Part shown: positions 1 to 10,891 of the stretch, piece by piece
How positions within the stretch are numbered: position 1 is the stretch's first letter
Layout of the letters: every line of letters starts with the position of its first letter
DNA from: Lunularia cruciata
Taxonomy: Eukaryota > Streptophyta > Marchantiopsida > Lunulariales > Lunulariaceae
Direction: 5' to 3'
Assembly: GCA_948567375.1 (NCBI GenBank)
Contig: OX419755.1
Span: 52,767,001 to 52,831,000, forward strand
Length of the DNA stretch: 64,000 bases
The notes under the pieces: model-generated
Told to the model about the DNA's origin: nothing
The model's database searches: none
The model's input: the letters and a program-made list of their open reading frames with translations, nothing else
Translations under genes and position numbers: made by a program

Positions 1-1651
1 TCCTCAAGCTACCAAAGAACTCTTCGTTTGTGAAACCCCTCACCTCTTGCTTCCAAAACTTTTTGGCAATCTCTTGCGGATCCAGTTCCATTTCTATGTC
101 CCGGCTCAACAGCCAACCCGGCCCCTTCCTAGGAGATCTCTCTCCCGACTTTTGGTTTGCTGCCCCTTTTGTGTCCATTCGTGACTCTTCTCCAACGCCC
201 AAATTTTGATCCCTGCCCTTTTGTGCATCGCTGAACTGCACCTCTTTCCTTCTAACTTGCCTCCTCTCCGGTTCCCCTTGCTGTTGCTTTTCCCTTGGCT
301 GCCCTTCACTATCTGCCCATTGATCAGATTTTTGTTTCTCTTCCACCATAGCATCCCAAGTGGCACCAACTTCCGTAGTGATGGCAGTTATTACCACAGG
401 CACATCCCACCCTGATTTCCTCCGGACTTGCTCTGCTAGTCTCTTCTTCTCAGCTTCTCCTAGGTCTGCACAGTGCTTCACTTCACTCATTGCACTATAC
501 ACACTAGGCTCAAATGCAGCGACTGCCATACTTACTTCACATTTGCCCATGTGTCTTTCCAGCAGAGCCTTCATCCCTCCCCTGTTACCGTTCAGTGGTA
601 TTGGCTCCCCATTATCATAGAAGGCTATCTTCTTCATCCCGGGTTCTCCAACAAACTTCACCCACTGTTTGCGTACTGCTTCTGATAGTTCTTGGCAGTC
701 CCTTTTGGCATGACTCTTACTGTCACACCACATGCACCCATAGGGTTGCCTCCTCTCTCCATCCGTCCTCGCAGTGCTACTCCCACTCTGCAATTGGTTG
801 ACCTTGGTGGTCAAAATCTTCAACCCCTCCATCAGTCACGAGATCTCATCCACTGCTCCTTCTTTGGGCATCTCACTCACTTGCTGTCCCTCCTTCCCTC
901 TCCCGGACCCAATCACGTTACTCCGAATAGGCGCTTTGGCTATTGCTTCTTCATCCAACTCTCTCTGCCTCCTTCTACGGCTTACCCAGACAACCGCTTC
1001 CTCAATCTTTCCCCACTCTACCGCTCCTAACCGATCAGGTTGGAGCAAATCGAGTGCATACTCCAACTCATCCCGCAAATGACTATCCGTAGCTTGCAGA
1101 AAATAGTTAGACCTCTGTAGTCTAATGGCCTCAACTTCACAAGCTGACAGATGCTCCAGTCTCTTGTTAAACTCTCTTAGGAGATCTTGAGGCCCCAAGT
1201 TTTTACTCCTATTGTTCACCCAATCCAAGAACATGGCCTAGGTGACCCGATCTGCATCTTGCAGCAAGAATTCCTCCTTCATCATCAGGGAGAACTCCTC
1301 CCATGTCTCTGCCCCTTGCACCAAGCCCTCAACCACCTTCCTGATTTTGAGCTCAGCCAACGTAGGAAACCTAGCAATGGCAATGTTCTCATCCAGATCA
1401 TGAAGCTTAACCTCTCTCCAGTAGACCTTTAGGTACTTGGTCACATCCTTACCATCAAATTCCCCTTGCTGATCTACCACAGCGCGCAGACACTTCATGA
1501 CTCGTAAAGACTGCACTCTCACCTTGTCTCTCTCTTCATCTTGATCCTTCATGGCTCTCATGGTTGCCATGACAATCAGTGAGATCTCTTGTTCCCTTGT
1601 CATAGTTGAAGATGAAGCCTCTGGGCCCATCTCTACCTCAGCACAACTCAC
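1..1651 (-). pseudogene. gag: R element: gypsy gag polyprotein, two in-frame stops
   Basis: Retrotransposon nucleocapsid/capsid precursor read from 1651 leftwards and leaving the window. One frame stays open from a GTG at 1651 to position 1 except for two stops, TAG at 1238-1240 and TGA at 836-838. The N-terminal part looks like a capsid domain: charged helices and a retrotrans_gag-like stretch around 1340-1440. A CCHC zinc knuckle (CMWCDSKSHAKRDC, C-x2-C-x4-H-x4-C) lies at 695-736 in the same frame, and a Lys/Glu/Gln-rich tail follows it. Upstream on this strand sits a primer-binding site, which places gag where a retroelement should have it. Pol is outside the window. That it is Ty3/gypsy rather than copia is inferred from the PBS and gag size. 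Confidence 0.8.
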
Positions 1652-1737
1652 TACTGTCCACTTAAATCAGTCCGATCTGTCCTTGTTCCCTTCCCCAACT
1701 CCAACTAGTCGTAACCTCTAAGCACAAGCCTCGAGAT

Positions 1738-1755
1738 TCCCCAACATGGTCGCCA
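1738..1755 (-). promoter_or_regulatory. R element primer-binding site (tRNA-Arg-like)
   Basis: On the minus strand TGGCGACCATGTTGGGGA lies 7 nt downstream of a putative LTR end (..CCCCACA; LTR edge at 1763). It closely resembles the TGGCGACTCCGCTGGGGA type of PBS known from Tat/Ogre gypsy elements (tRNA-Arg primed). The same 7-nt spacing separates LTR and PBS in L1. The assignment rests on this resemblance. Confidence 0.6.
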
Positions 1756-3601
1756 CTTATGTTGTGGGGATCGTATGGTCTCGAGATTGCGCTGGGCACC
1801 TGGCTCCTTGCGCTTAGGCTTTTGGATTTTTTTGTCTTTCTCGTACCGTCTATTATTAGTCCCGGCTCATTATTCTTGACCTCTTGTTTGGTCTATTATC
1901 CTCGGCTTTAGTATGTTTTGGGTTTGGTGGGTTTTGCAGTTCTGGTCCAGACTGATATTCCAGAGAGAATGATCTGGTGGGGTTTTGTAGAGTTATCCAC
2001 AAGTTATGCAACCGGACTCAATCCCGAGCAATTAGTTAAATGTGCTGACCCATCTACATAAGCTGGACTGAGTGTAAAAAAAAAGTAAAAAGAAAAAACA
2101 TTATTATTATTTTTCTCTACCGCTGTTTGCACATCAAGTACACAATCTCAATCACTAAAATCTCATTTCCATTTCAATTCCAAGTTTTGCAATTTATAAT
2201 CCTTTGAGCCATGACACACGGCTCCTAACCAAACAGTGACCAAACCGAGGCACACTGACCAGCCAAGCACATGAAGAAAGAAAAAAAATTGAGCAGGTCC
2301 TATATCCTATTCCTTACAACTCGTCATCTCCTTGTTCCGCAACATCTCCAAATTGTTGTTCTTTCCAAGTCTCCACTGTCCAGTAGGTCCTTCCTCGGGA
2401 TTCTCCTTCTCTTTGATATTCCGGTATGTTAGATCTTCCAAAACGCTTTGCACTGCTCTTGCCATAGGATTCTATGCATGGTAAAAGCTCATGACAAATC
2501 CTATATCGAGTTTCTATGTCCAGTCCTCGTATTATCCTGAGCCAAACATGACTTCTCTCTTCTTTTGTTCCTGCTCACCTTTCCTTTGGATGAACCTTTG
2601 ACTAGTAACAGATTCTCCGTCCAACCAACCTTTCGAGATTTTTCTATTCCTGCCAAGCCCTTAGGGACACCTCTGTCCTGCTAACCTTTCTGCTGATTTT
2701 TGTCCTTCCAAATACCTTCCCTGTTTTTCCCCTGCAATTTCTTCTCTTCTTCTCCTTTTGAGACTAATTGTCCTCTTCGAAGATCCTTCTCTTGGTCTCT
2801 ATTTTTGATCCTGGCTAAACCCTCTCCATGCTTCACAGTCCTTTGTATTGCCAATAGGAAGTTCTTCTCTTGAGCTTCTCACTCAACGCTGCTCTGCCAG
2901 ATTCCCTTCCCCTGAACCCTGATCCTTCCTTTGTCATTGACCCTTACTGCCTTTTGCCAAATTCAAACCATTATGCGTTCTTGTTTCTCTGAGGAAAATC
3001 AACACCGTTCTCTAAAATCCCACACTGTTCTATCAATTGTCAGCCAACTTATCTTCACGTGCATCCTACTTCTCCCTTCAAAATTCAAACTTACTGCTTC
3101 TTTGAGAACTCAAAATCTATTCTCTTTTGCCTTCTACCAACCTCAAATCTTACTGCCTTCCCTGAAAGCCCCTTTGATCACTCCTATCTCTCCTTCATCT
3201 CCTTCCTTTCATTTCCCTATCCTTCTTTTGATTTCTGGTCCTATCTTTCTTTTCTGCCAATTACCTCCTTTCGATTCTCAAAACAAAATCATGTTCTCTC
3301 TTCCTATGATTTTTCAGAAAACCCCTGCCTTCTCTCGATTCTTTGCCTTTTCTTGCCTCCACAATCTTTCACTTCTTTCCGTATTTTCTGTAATTCTCCT
3401 CCTTTTTTCTGACTCCACGATACTTCACTCCTTCCTGTCTCCACGATCCTTCACTCCCTACTCTCTAAACCTTTTTGTTTATCCACTTGTCATTCCAATT
3501 CTGTTTTCCTTTCTGTCCTTCTTCTCCCGTCGATCCTTACTGCTCTCTGCCAAAATCCCAAAAACCTCCTCTCATTCTTCCTTTTCTCTATCCACCTCCT
3601 A

Positions 3602-4017
3602 TCCTCTGCAAACTTGAAACCCTCTCACTCCAATCAGATAAAACAAATCTCTGCCATTCTTCCTTCACTCTGTCCCTAAAGAGCCTTCCTGACTAGTCAT
3701 TCACAATCATTCCAATTCCTTTTGATTCACTTCCTTCTTGCCCACCTTCTGTCCTCTGCAAACTTGAAACCCTCTCACTCCAATCAGATAAAACAAATCT
3801 CTGCCATTCTTCCTTCACTCTATCCCTAAAGAGCCTTCCTGATTACTCCTTCACGATCATTTCAATTCCTTTCGTTTCACTTCCTTCCTGCCCACCTTCT
3901 GTCCTCTGCAAACTCAAAACCCTCATTCTCCAATCAGATAAAACAAACCTCTGCCATTCTTCCTTCACTCTGTCCCTAAAGAGCCTTCTTGATTACTCCT
4001 TCATGATTGTTTCAATT
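3602..4017. repeat. 150-bp tandem repeat, units 1, 2 and most of 3
   Basis: Units begin at tcctctgcaaac: unit 1 at 3602-3751, unit 2 at 3752-3901, unit 3 at 3902-4017. Each of the first two is exactly 150 bp. Unit 3 is cut by insertion of L1 and resumes at 8288. 116 bp here plus 34 bp there restores exactly 150 bp once the 5-bp target duplication is counted once. This fixes the L1 insertion point to the base. Confidence 0.9.
4013..4017. repeat. Target-site duplication of L1 (left copy, CAATT)
   Basis: CAATT precedes the L1 left edge (TGAGACAACCC). The same CAATT follows its right edge at 8283-8287. The uninterrupted host unit, as in 3752-3901, has a single equivalent site. Confidence 0.85.
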
Positions 4018-4388
4018 TGAGACAACCCGACAAATATCACTTTTGCTATAATCAGGTAAGTAAAGTTCATTCCCGCAGAGATACAAGTCAGAAATGTCCA
4101 AATACGAAGTCAAACAGTAACATGTAGTTCTTCTTGGTTGTGTCTTTAATCTCTCAGGTAGAAACCACACCCAGAAGAGAGTAACAAGCACTGACCTCGT
4201 AGTCTTGTCACAAATTAACACTCCATAATCACAACTCCTTCAATTCTTTCCAAACAATCTTGATTGTGATGATTCAGGCTCCCAAAAACGGCACTTCACT
4301 GCAAAATGACTTCGCCTCAGATTTGTGTTCCACCCCTCCATTGAAGGCACAACTTCCTTGATCGAAATTGCTTCACATCAACTTTGCA
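4018..4388 (-). repeat. L1 truncated 3' LTR
   Basis: This 371-bp piece repeats the terminal part of the 5' LTR (compare 5038-5410). Both copies share the sequences around gtcttgtcacaaattaacac, cacccctccattgaaggcac and cttcacatcaactttgcac. It joins gag-like internal sequence abruptly at about 4389. It carries no coding sequence. Confidence 0.85.
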
Positions 4389-5037
4389 CGCACTAGGATT
4401 GGCTGGAATTGATGCCATGTTGTCAGCCCAGGGATTCCAATTCATCAAGTTCAAGGTGGGGTCTTCTTCGACAATTTCTGCTATGAGGGTGTCGACTTCA
4501 ACCCGAGTGGAAGATTCAAGATCAACACCTTTGATTGGTTCTTCAAAATTCCTTGGGGACAACCAAGGAATCGTTTGTAGAAGATGTTGACACTCGTCTT
4601 TAGTAAGTGTTCTTGCTGTCTTTTCTCAAACAAAGTTCTTCAAGGAAACAACTTACTTTACAGCTCTAGGGGAAGTTGGTGTATTGGGCCGCAATGCATA
4701 TGTTTGCCCACTCAATTCTTTCTTCTTCTTGGAAGAAGAGGGAGATGCAAAGTAGCCTTGCCAACCGCCTTCATGTTTCTTGTGGTCAAGTTCTTGCAGG
4801 GCTTCTTGCACTTTGTGAAGGAGTTGAAAATCCAACGCCTCTTGTTCAGTTTTGTTGACAGTGGATGGAACGTTCAAACGTTTGTCTTCTTCATGCTGAA
4901 GTGCTTGTCTTTGAGCTCTCTCTTCCCATTGTTCTCTCGATGCAGACATTCATATTGCGTTGATACCCAGTTTCCAATTTGGCTTTGTATTCTTCCACTT
5001 CCGAGATTTGTATCCCCGGCAGCGGTGCCAAAAATCA
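4389..5037 (-). pseudogene. gag: L1 internal fragment: PBS plus N-terminal gag remnant
   Basis: Read leftwards after the PBS. A charged, Gln/Glu/Lys-rich coding stretch runs 4949-4653 and stops at 4653. A second open stretch (about 4562-4389) is Asp/Glu/Val-rich and is fused by deletion to 3' LTR sequence, so the residues beyond 4389 in that frame are not gag. Position directly after the PBS argues for the start of gag. No capsid or zinc-knuckle motif remains. It cannot be aligned to L2 gag because L2 has lost this part. Confidence 0.6.
5010..5030 (-). promoter_or_regulatory. L-family primer-binding site
   Basis: On the minus strand TGGCACCGCTGCCGGGGATAC lies 7 nt after the 5' LTR end. It is close to TGGCGCCGTTGCCGGGGA, the PBS typical of plant Athila/Tat gypsy elements. 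Its presence proves that the 3.2-kb sequence to its right is a 5' LTR, and therefore that the ORF inside that sequence is LTR-encoded. Confidence 0.85.
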
Positions 5038-8000
5038 TGTGACAACCCGGCAAATATCACTTTTGCGGTAATCAGGTAAGTAAAGTTTGTTCCCGCAGAG
5101 ATACGAGTCAGAAATGTCCAATACAAAGTCAAACAATAACATGTAGTTCTTCTTGGTTGCGTCTTTAATCTCTCAGGTAGAAACCACACCCAGAAGAGAG
5201 TAACAAGCACTGACTCGCAGTCTTGTCACAAATTAACACTCCATAATCACAACTCTTTCAATTCTTTCCAAATGATCTTGATTGTGATGATTTATGCTCT
5301 CCCAAAAATGGCACTTCACTGCAAAACAACTTCGCCTTAGAATTATGTTCCACCCCTCCATTGAAGGCACAACTTCCTCGATCAAAATTGCTTCACATCA
5401 ACTTTGCACTACACTCACAACTGCAAAATACTACCAACACAACAATTCCTCTCAGATCTATCAAGGCATTGCTTCGATTGCACTTCACTCAAGATCAAAC
5501 ACACAAAATGAAGATCAAGGCTGTGGAATCCAACATCCAACAAGCACACTGACTTGCACTTTGAATTTCTCCAAACATTCACAAACACAATCACAAAGTT
5601 GATACTCGAAATCAAGCTCAAGCGACGAGCACTGCTTCACAACACTTCGCTTTATCTATTCTTAGAAATAATGAGCACTGAACAACATTAGACTACGAAT
5701 GCCACTCTTAAGTAGTGAAGCAATTGACAATTCTAACAACTATACCGTTCTACAACAACTGTTCTAACTTGTAGATCCAAAATGACAATGCACCTCTTCA
5801 TATCTGTCTATTCAAATCTCAAATCAGTTACTACTTCAATCCGATGTCTACTTCTTCCTCGGCTTTCAAACCCAAACCCAAAGTAATCTTACTTCCTACC
5901 ACTTTTTCCTTGGGTTTCACAACTCCTACATCTTCTACCAAATCCAGCAATTCTCTTTCTTGATCTAAAATTCCTCTATCAGGTAATCTATCTAACTCCT
6001 TTTCTTTTGACTCACTCTTCTCTAATATCTCCATTGGTAATTCCGAAGACATTTGCACTCCTATGTTATCTACTTCGGGTTTTGCTCTAACATCTCTCCG
6101 AAGTTTTTCTAGCTCTATTTTCACTAAGTCTAATCTAATTGAAATGTTATCCTCTACCTCTAAAACCTTCTTTTCTACATGAGTTTGTAGTTTGATCAAC
6201 AAGGCATTCATCTCGGTGTCTTTCGCTTGTCTGCGCCTTGTCTCCTGCACCAACAGCTTTAACTCGTGCAATCGTGCTTCTTCAATTTGAACGTTGGCTT
6301 TTGTACTTAACATTGCATTCACCCTGAGAACTGTCTCCTTCAATGGCTCCAATCTTGTCTTCCTTTCTCGTTCCTGATCTGCAAGCCATTCCTCTCGGTA
6401 CATCTCCAACTTTGCCTCGAACTCAGCTTTCACTGTCTCCTTCTCCTTCTCCTTCTGCACAACCTTCTCCTCCTGATTACAAAGTAACTCTCGTAATCTT
6501 TCTTCTTCTCTATACCACGCAACCAACTCTCTTTGCCAGAGTTGCTTCTTCTCCTCCATACTCTCCATCACTCTATCAAACTCTTGATCCTTCGCTGCTA
6601 CCCTTGCTATAGCATGGATAAGTTCTACTCTTGAATCAGCAAACTATTGCTTCAAGATTTTGTGTTCAACTACCTGTCTCTCTCTTGCTATGTCACTCTT
6701 CCTCGCAAGATCCTCTCAATAGCTCACTTCCCTCTTCAGGTCTTCAATTACCTGACTTCTCTCTACTGCCTCTGCTTGCAGTACCTCTCTCTCCTCCTCA
6801 CCTCGGGTTAGACTCTTCTTCAACTCCGAGTTCTCTTCTTCTTATCTTGATAAGACCTGCAAAACAGTCTTCACCTCTAGACAAGTCGACTGCATCTCCT
6901 TCTTCTTGTGCTCTAACTTCATCAGCAATGGACACACAATTTTCTGCAGGTACTCCACTCCATTTCTCACACCTACGTCTTCCTGCAGAGAAATCTCCTT
7001 CCTTACCTCTTCTTCACCCGATACTCACCTTCTTCTCTGGAGTCTTCGTATCGGGATGGATGCCTCCCTTCCCGAGCTATCTCCTACCTCTTCCTTCATT
7101 CTACTCCTTCCCGCTTCACACTTTGCCTGATGTCGACCTCCTTTTGCACATCAGGATGGAAGTGCGACACCACTCGAGTCCGCTCCGCCGAGTTCAACAA
7201 ATTGAGCCCAAGGTAGAAGTGTGATGCAAATGGCACAATGTAGTGTGGAGGCAACTTATCCCGCAAATTCCACACCATCTACCTTGTTCTCCCATGAAAA
7301 CACCTCACCCAATTGATAGGTTCTCCTGCAAACAACTTATGGAAGAACACCGCTTGGTGTTTCATCACATAAGTTGTTCTCTCCGGCTTCAAGATCACCA
7401 TGAGAGCACTCACAATCCCTCTCTTATCTGGATCCTTGTAACTCTCAACTTTGTACCCATTCTTTCTTCTTTTCGACGAGAAGGCATCTCTCACCTCCTA
7501 CGTCTCCTGAGCAATCTCTCCTTTCCCCAAGAACGTGGCTCCCTGCTCCGAGCCTGCCTCCTTCCCGAGTACAAGTCTCCAATCCGACTCTGTCCAGCGA
7601 GCCGGATTTCCTCTCTTCCCTTCTTCCTCGGGTCCATCGAGATACTTACTCTCGATGATTTTTGTCATGAATCTTGGAAAACTCACGTTCTAGTTCCATG
7701 CCAGAAATGTGATCCGAAGTCGGCTCAAGACTTCAATCCTCGTTGTCACATCTAATCTGCGAATTGCATGATTTCTCACTATGAATTCGGAGTTTTTCTT
7801 CCCTCCTCCCATCTCTTCTACTTTCTCACTTTCTCTTGATTTCACTCTTGCAACTTCTCCCTTGCGCACTAACACAAGTCCAACTCTATTTCCCTTTCCC
7901 CGATCACCTGCAAGATGACTCCTCAATGGTGAAGGAAAATTGCTCAACATTTTGTCGTTGCAGTTTCAATTTTTATAGAGTTGCGGTTCTTTGTCTTCCA

Positions 8001-8282
8001 TCACTTCAAGTTCCTACCGAGAAATTTCTCGCCCCGACGAAAGGTTGTTAGACTGTCTTCGCCTTGGGTTGAGCTCCCCCCGATCCGAAGACAATTTACT
8101 TTGGGTTGTATGCTGACAAGTCATTTCCGAGTAGTTCACCTTATGACCCGAAGTCACTTTACTTTGGGTTTTATCCCAAAGACTCCTTTATTCACTTTCT
8201 TTGGCCATACAGGTGCAATCCGACTTCTCTATACAACTTCTTCTCCTTTATTTTGAAAAAGACAAAAAATGTGGCCACCACA
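5038..8282 (-). repeat. L1 5' LTR (3245 bp) containing an ORF
   Basis: In element orientation it starts TGTGGTGGCCACA at 8282 and ends GGGTTGTCACA at 5038. A TATA-like CTATAAAAA lies near 7970-7978, just ahead of the LTR ORF. It is about 500 bp shorter than the LTRs of L2-L4, largely because the acidic-linker part of its ORF is deleted near 7130. Confidence 0.88.
5831..7950 (-). pseudogene. L1 LTR-encoded coiled-coil protein (degenerate)
   Basis: Unknown protein encoded inside the LTR, read from ATG 7950. The N-terminal part stays in one frame to about 7096, with in-frame stops near 7688, 7496 and 7279; at least the first replaces a Trp. The acidic linker present in other copies is missing. 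After frame changes, the last 246 codons (6571-5831) are open: a long Glu/Lys/Arg/Leu coiled coil followed by an acidic tail. No enzyme motif is visible. The function is unknown. Co-orientation with the element and conservation in all four LTR copies suggest a real element gene, not chance. Confidence 0.7.
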
Positions 8283-8466
8283 CAATTCCTTTTGTTTCAC
8301 TTCCTTCCGGCCCACCTTCTGTCCTCTGCAAACTCAAAACCCTCATTCTTTAATCAGATAAAACAAACCTCTGTCATTCTTCCTACAGTCTATCCCTAAA
8401 GAGCCTTCCTGATTACTCCTTCATGTTTCAATTCTCATTTCGTTTCACTTCCTTCCTGCCCACCTT
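8283..8466. repeat. L1 TSD (right copy), end of 150-bp unit 3 and unit 4
   Basis: CAATT at 8283-8287 is the right target duplication. 8288-8321 completes unit 3, and 8322 to about 8466 is a fourth, slightly shorter and more diverged unit. After that the repeat is lost in CT-rich sequence. Confidence 0.85.
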
Positions 8467-8850
8467 TCTCTTGAAAACCTCCCCTGTCATGTCCCAAAAA
8501 CTTCCTGTCCAACCTTCCTCACTTTCCAAAAACCCTCAGCCTTTCCTCTCACTAATATTTCTGCCACTTCTCTTGAAAATCCTCTGAAATCTCCTGAAAC
8601 TATCAGCCCTCATCTCTGGAAAATCCTACTCCTTTCTTCTCACAAAAATTTCTGCAACTTCTCTCAAAAATCCTCTGCAAACTTCTTGAAACTCCTTGTC
8701 TCTCCCAAAATCCTCTGGCAACTTCTCTCTCGATACATCAATTCCCTTGTCTCCAAACTCCTTTCGATCTTTCCCTGTCACCGCAACCCCTCTTCCGATT
8801 CTTGTGTCTTTCCCTCTTCGACCTGTTCTTGTCACTTCAAAAAAAAAACC

Positions 8851-8940
8851 CCTTTCCTGTTCTTGTCCTTCGCAAAAACCCCTTTCCTGTTCCTGTCCTT
8901 TGCAAAAACCCCTTTCCTGTTCCTATCCTTTGCAAAAACC
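8851..8940. repeat. 30-bp tandem repeat, three units
   Basis: Three consecutive 30-bp units (8851-8880, 8881-8910, 8911-8940) of the form cctttcctgttcctgtcctt + tgcaaaaacc differ at only a few positions. There are no spacers, so this is not a CRISPR. It lies within the CT-rich R region and is a small minisatellite. Confidence 0.9.
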
Positions 8941-9489
8941 CCTTTCGACCTCCTTGTCTCCTTGATTGTCCTTTGTTGCTGCTACCCAACTCTGCCTTCC
9001 ATTCTTTCCCCGTTCCCCTTTCTCTGCCCACGATCTTCCTATTTTCCCTTGTTTTTGTTTTCTCTTCCCTTTTGTTTTTCCCTTCTTGATTCCTAAAACC
9101 TCTTTACGTTTAGGAGTCACCTCTTCTTGCTGCTCTGTTCTTTTATTCCTTTCCCCTTTGCAGAAGTGCTTGATACCTCTCTATCATTCAACAAAGCCCT
9201 TCCAGACTTATCTATCTTCTCCTTTCCTTCCTTTCTTGAAAATTCCAGCTACCACTCCTTACCAAGCTCATCTGACATTCTTTTTTGAAAACTCTTTGCT
9301 GTCCAGTCCTCATCTGTTCCAAATTTTCATACCCTGTCAGCATGTGCCCTCCCGCAAAACTTTCACTGAAAAAAAAACCCTCTACTGTCCAGCCCTCCTC
9401 TTCTCAAAATCCTGCAACCACTCCTTACCACTCTCATCTGGCCTTTTCCTGACGACAGCGGATTGCTTGAGAATTTTCCCAAGTCTGCT

Positions 9490-10891
9490 CTAAAAGAAAG
9501 GTCAAAGCTGGTACACCCATGTGACCCAAAAGAGGTTTGTACTAGCAGACTGAGCGGACTTGAGAAACAACTTCTTGGAATGATTTTGGGAGGTTGATTA
9601 CGATACGAGTGTCTTCGTGACACTCAATGATTTAGACCAAGGCAAGAAGGAGAAGTTGAGAGACTACTTTGAGCAGTTCATGGCACTATTGAAGCGAGTT
9701 CCCAATCAATCGGGGGTGGTGGGTCACTCCGATGCCCAAGCCATTACCTAGTTCCTCAGGGGACTTTCACCAGAGATACAAATCTTTGCAAGGGAGAGGA
9801 ATGTAACTTCCCTTGACAAAGTACTCAAACATGTTGCTCGTTATGAGGCGGCCCACTCTCACTCTACCGGTAACCGGAGAAATCAGGAGAAGAAAGGCAA
9901 GAAGCCCAAAAGGAGAGCTTTGCGCAGCACATCCCCTTCTTTGGACGAGTCCACGTCTTTGAGCTCTTCTTTGGAATCCAAAGAAGAATCAAAGCCAAGA
10001 CGAGTCAGAAGACGTGGGAGTAAGAAACCAATGACTCCTCGAGCAAAGAGTGTACATAAGGCTGATACCAAGCTGGATGCCCTCATCAAGGAGTTTTCGG
10101 ATTTCAAGATCCAGATGATTGGGGCTAAGGATAGAAGGAAGGCCCCATCATTTGGGAGATCGAATGTATGGTGCACCGCATGTGGCAAATCAGGTCACGC
10201 AAACACAGAATGCAATACTCGTAATGCACTCCAGGTGCAACAAATTGATTGGGTTCCGGGATGGAACCAAGACGAGGATGAAGAGGTTGTGTACCAAACA
10301 CAAGACGTACAGCCTCAAGCTAGCACATCGTACCAAGGTCCAAGGTTTGGACCAAGGGAGTATAATCCCAATGCTCCTCCACAAAGACCACCAATGAGCA
10401 ACCAGAATTGCCCTCAAAATGTGGCACTCAGAGCCTGTTATAATTGTGGCTTGATGGGACATTGGTCTCCAAACTGTCCAGAGCCAAGAAGGCAAATCGG
10501 GTATGTTCCCCTATGCGGAAATTGTAAAGGATCAGAGCATACAGGCAACCAATGTCCTCACCCATCGAACCCAAAGCCGCCTGTAAAGTATGTATAGACC
10601 CCCGCTGAGCGTGCATCAATTCAGCCAAAGGGGGATACTAATGTAAATTGTATCACTCTTGAGGAAGAGAGACCTCAAGAAGGAAGTCCGGCCTCGGAAG
10701 GAGAATGGCTGGACCCTGAAATTTTGAAAGTTGAGACACGCTCCAGCAAGAAGAAGTGTGATCCCAAAGAACTGAGTATGACCTCGTCGTCTTCCATAAA
10801 GACGAAGAGATTGCGCCCAAAGGCAATTCTTTCTGCCAAGGAGGAAAAGATCCTCGCAAAAGCCAAAGCTAAAGCCTTGCAGAAGAACTAA
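9490..10891 (+). pseudogene. gag: L2 gag with three CCHC zinc knuckles
   Basis: Capsid/nucleocapsid part of the polyprotein, 5' truncated. The frame around 9516-9920 carries a retrotrans_gag-like domain (DQGKKEKLRDYFEQFMALLKR, then FLRGLSPEI) with in-frame stops near 9546, 9579 and 9750. A basic/Ser-rich stretch follows. Then come three zinc knuckles: CTACGKSGHANTEC (about 10172-10213), CYNCGLMGHWSPNC (about 10436-10477) and CGNCKGSEHTGNQC (about 10516-10557). After a stop at 10595-10597 the same frame stays open to 10891. Near 10882 a frameshift joins it to the pol frame, so gag and pol were probably one continuous ORF. Confidence 0.85.

Larger units (their letters stand above)
4018..8282 (-). 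mobile_element. L1: deleted long-LTR Ty3/gypsy element
   Basis: In minus orientation this is 5' LTR (8282-5038), PBS (5030-5010), the start of gag (to 4389) and only the last 371 bp of the 3' LTR (4388-4018). It is flanked by a perfect 5-bp TSD (CAATT). Both outer ends have the TG..CA form. The rest of gag-pol and about 90% of the 3' LTR are missing through one internal deletion whose breakpoint is near 4389. It belongs to the same family as L2, L3 and L4 by LTR similarity. Confidence 0.88.
1763..9489 (-). repeat. R element LTR/leader region, CT-rich on the plus strand, interrupted by L1
   Basis: From the TGTGGGG edge at 1763 rightwards to the L2 junction near 9490, excluding L1 at 4018-8282, the sequence is strongly CT-rich on plus (GA-rich in element orientation). 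I see no credible coding frame. It contains a 150-bp tandem repeat and a 30-bp tandem repeat, listed separately. By position upstream of the PBS it should be LTR, but I could not find its far LTR edge, so part may be older flanking repeat. The long plus-strand open frames, such as 2931-3617, are Ser/Leu/Phe/Pro-rich low-complexity artefacts. Confidence 0.4.

Noticed and set aside
106-369. 87-aa minus-strand ORF
   Set aside because: It is out of frame with the R gag, which stays open in its own frame over the same bases.
2931-3617. 228-aa open frame on the plus strand
   Set aside because: It is a Ser/Leu/Phe/Pro low-complexity translation of CT-rich repeat DNA, with no domain and overlapping frames equally open.
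8851-8940. Possible CRISPR-like array
   Set aside because: The units are directly adjacent with no spacers, and the setting is plant nuclear repeat DNA.
8686-9096. ORF with repeated KTPFLFLSFA
   Set aside because: A by-product of the 30-bp tandem repeat; the opposite strand and other frames are equally repetitive.
9363-9623. Minus-strand ORF at the R/L2 junction
   Set aside because: It crosses the junction between two elements and opposes the gag frame of L2.
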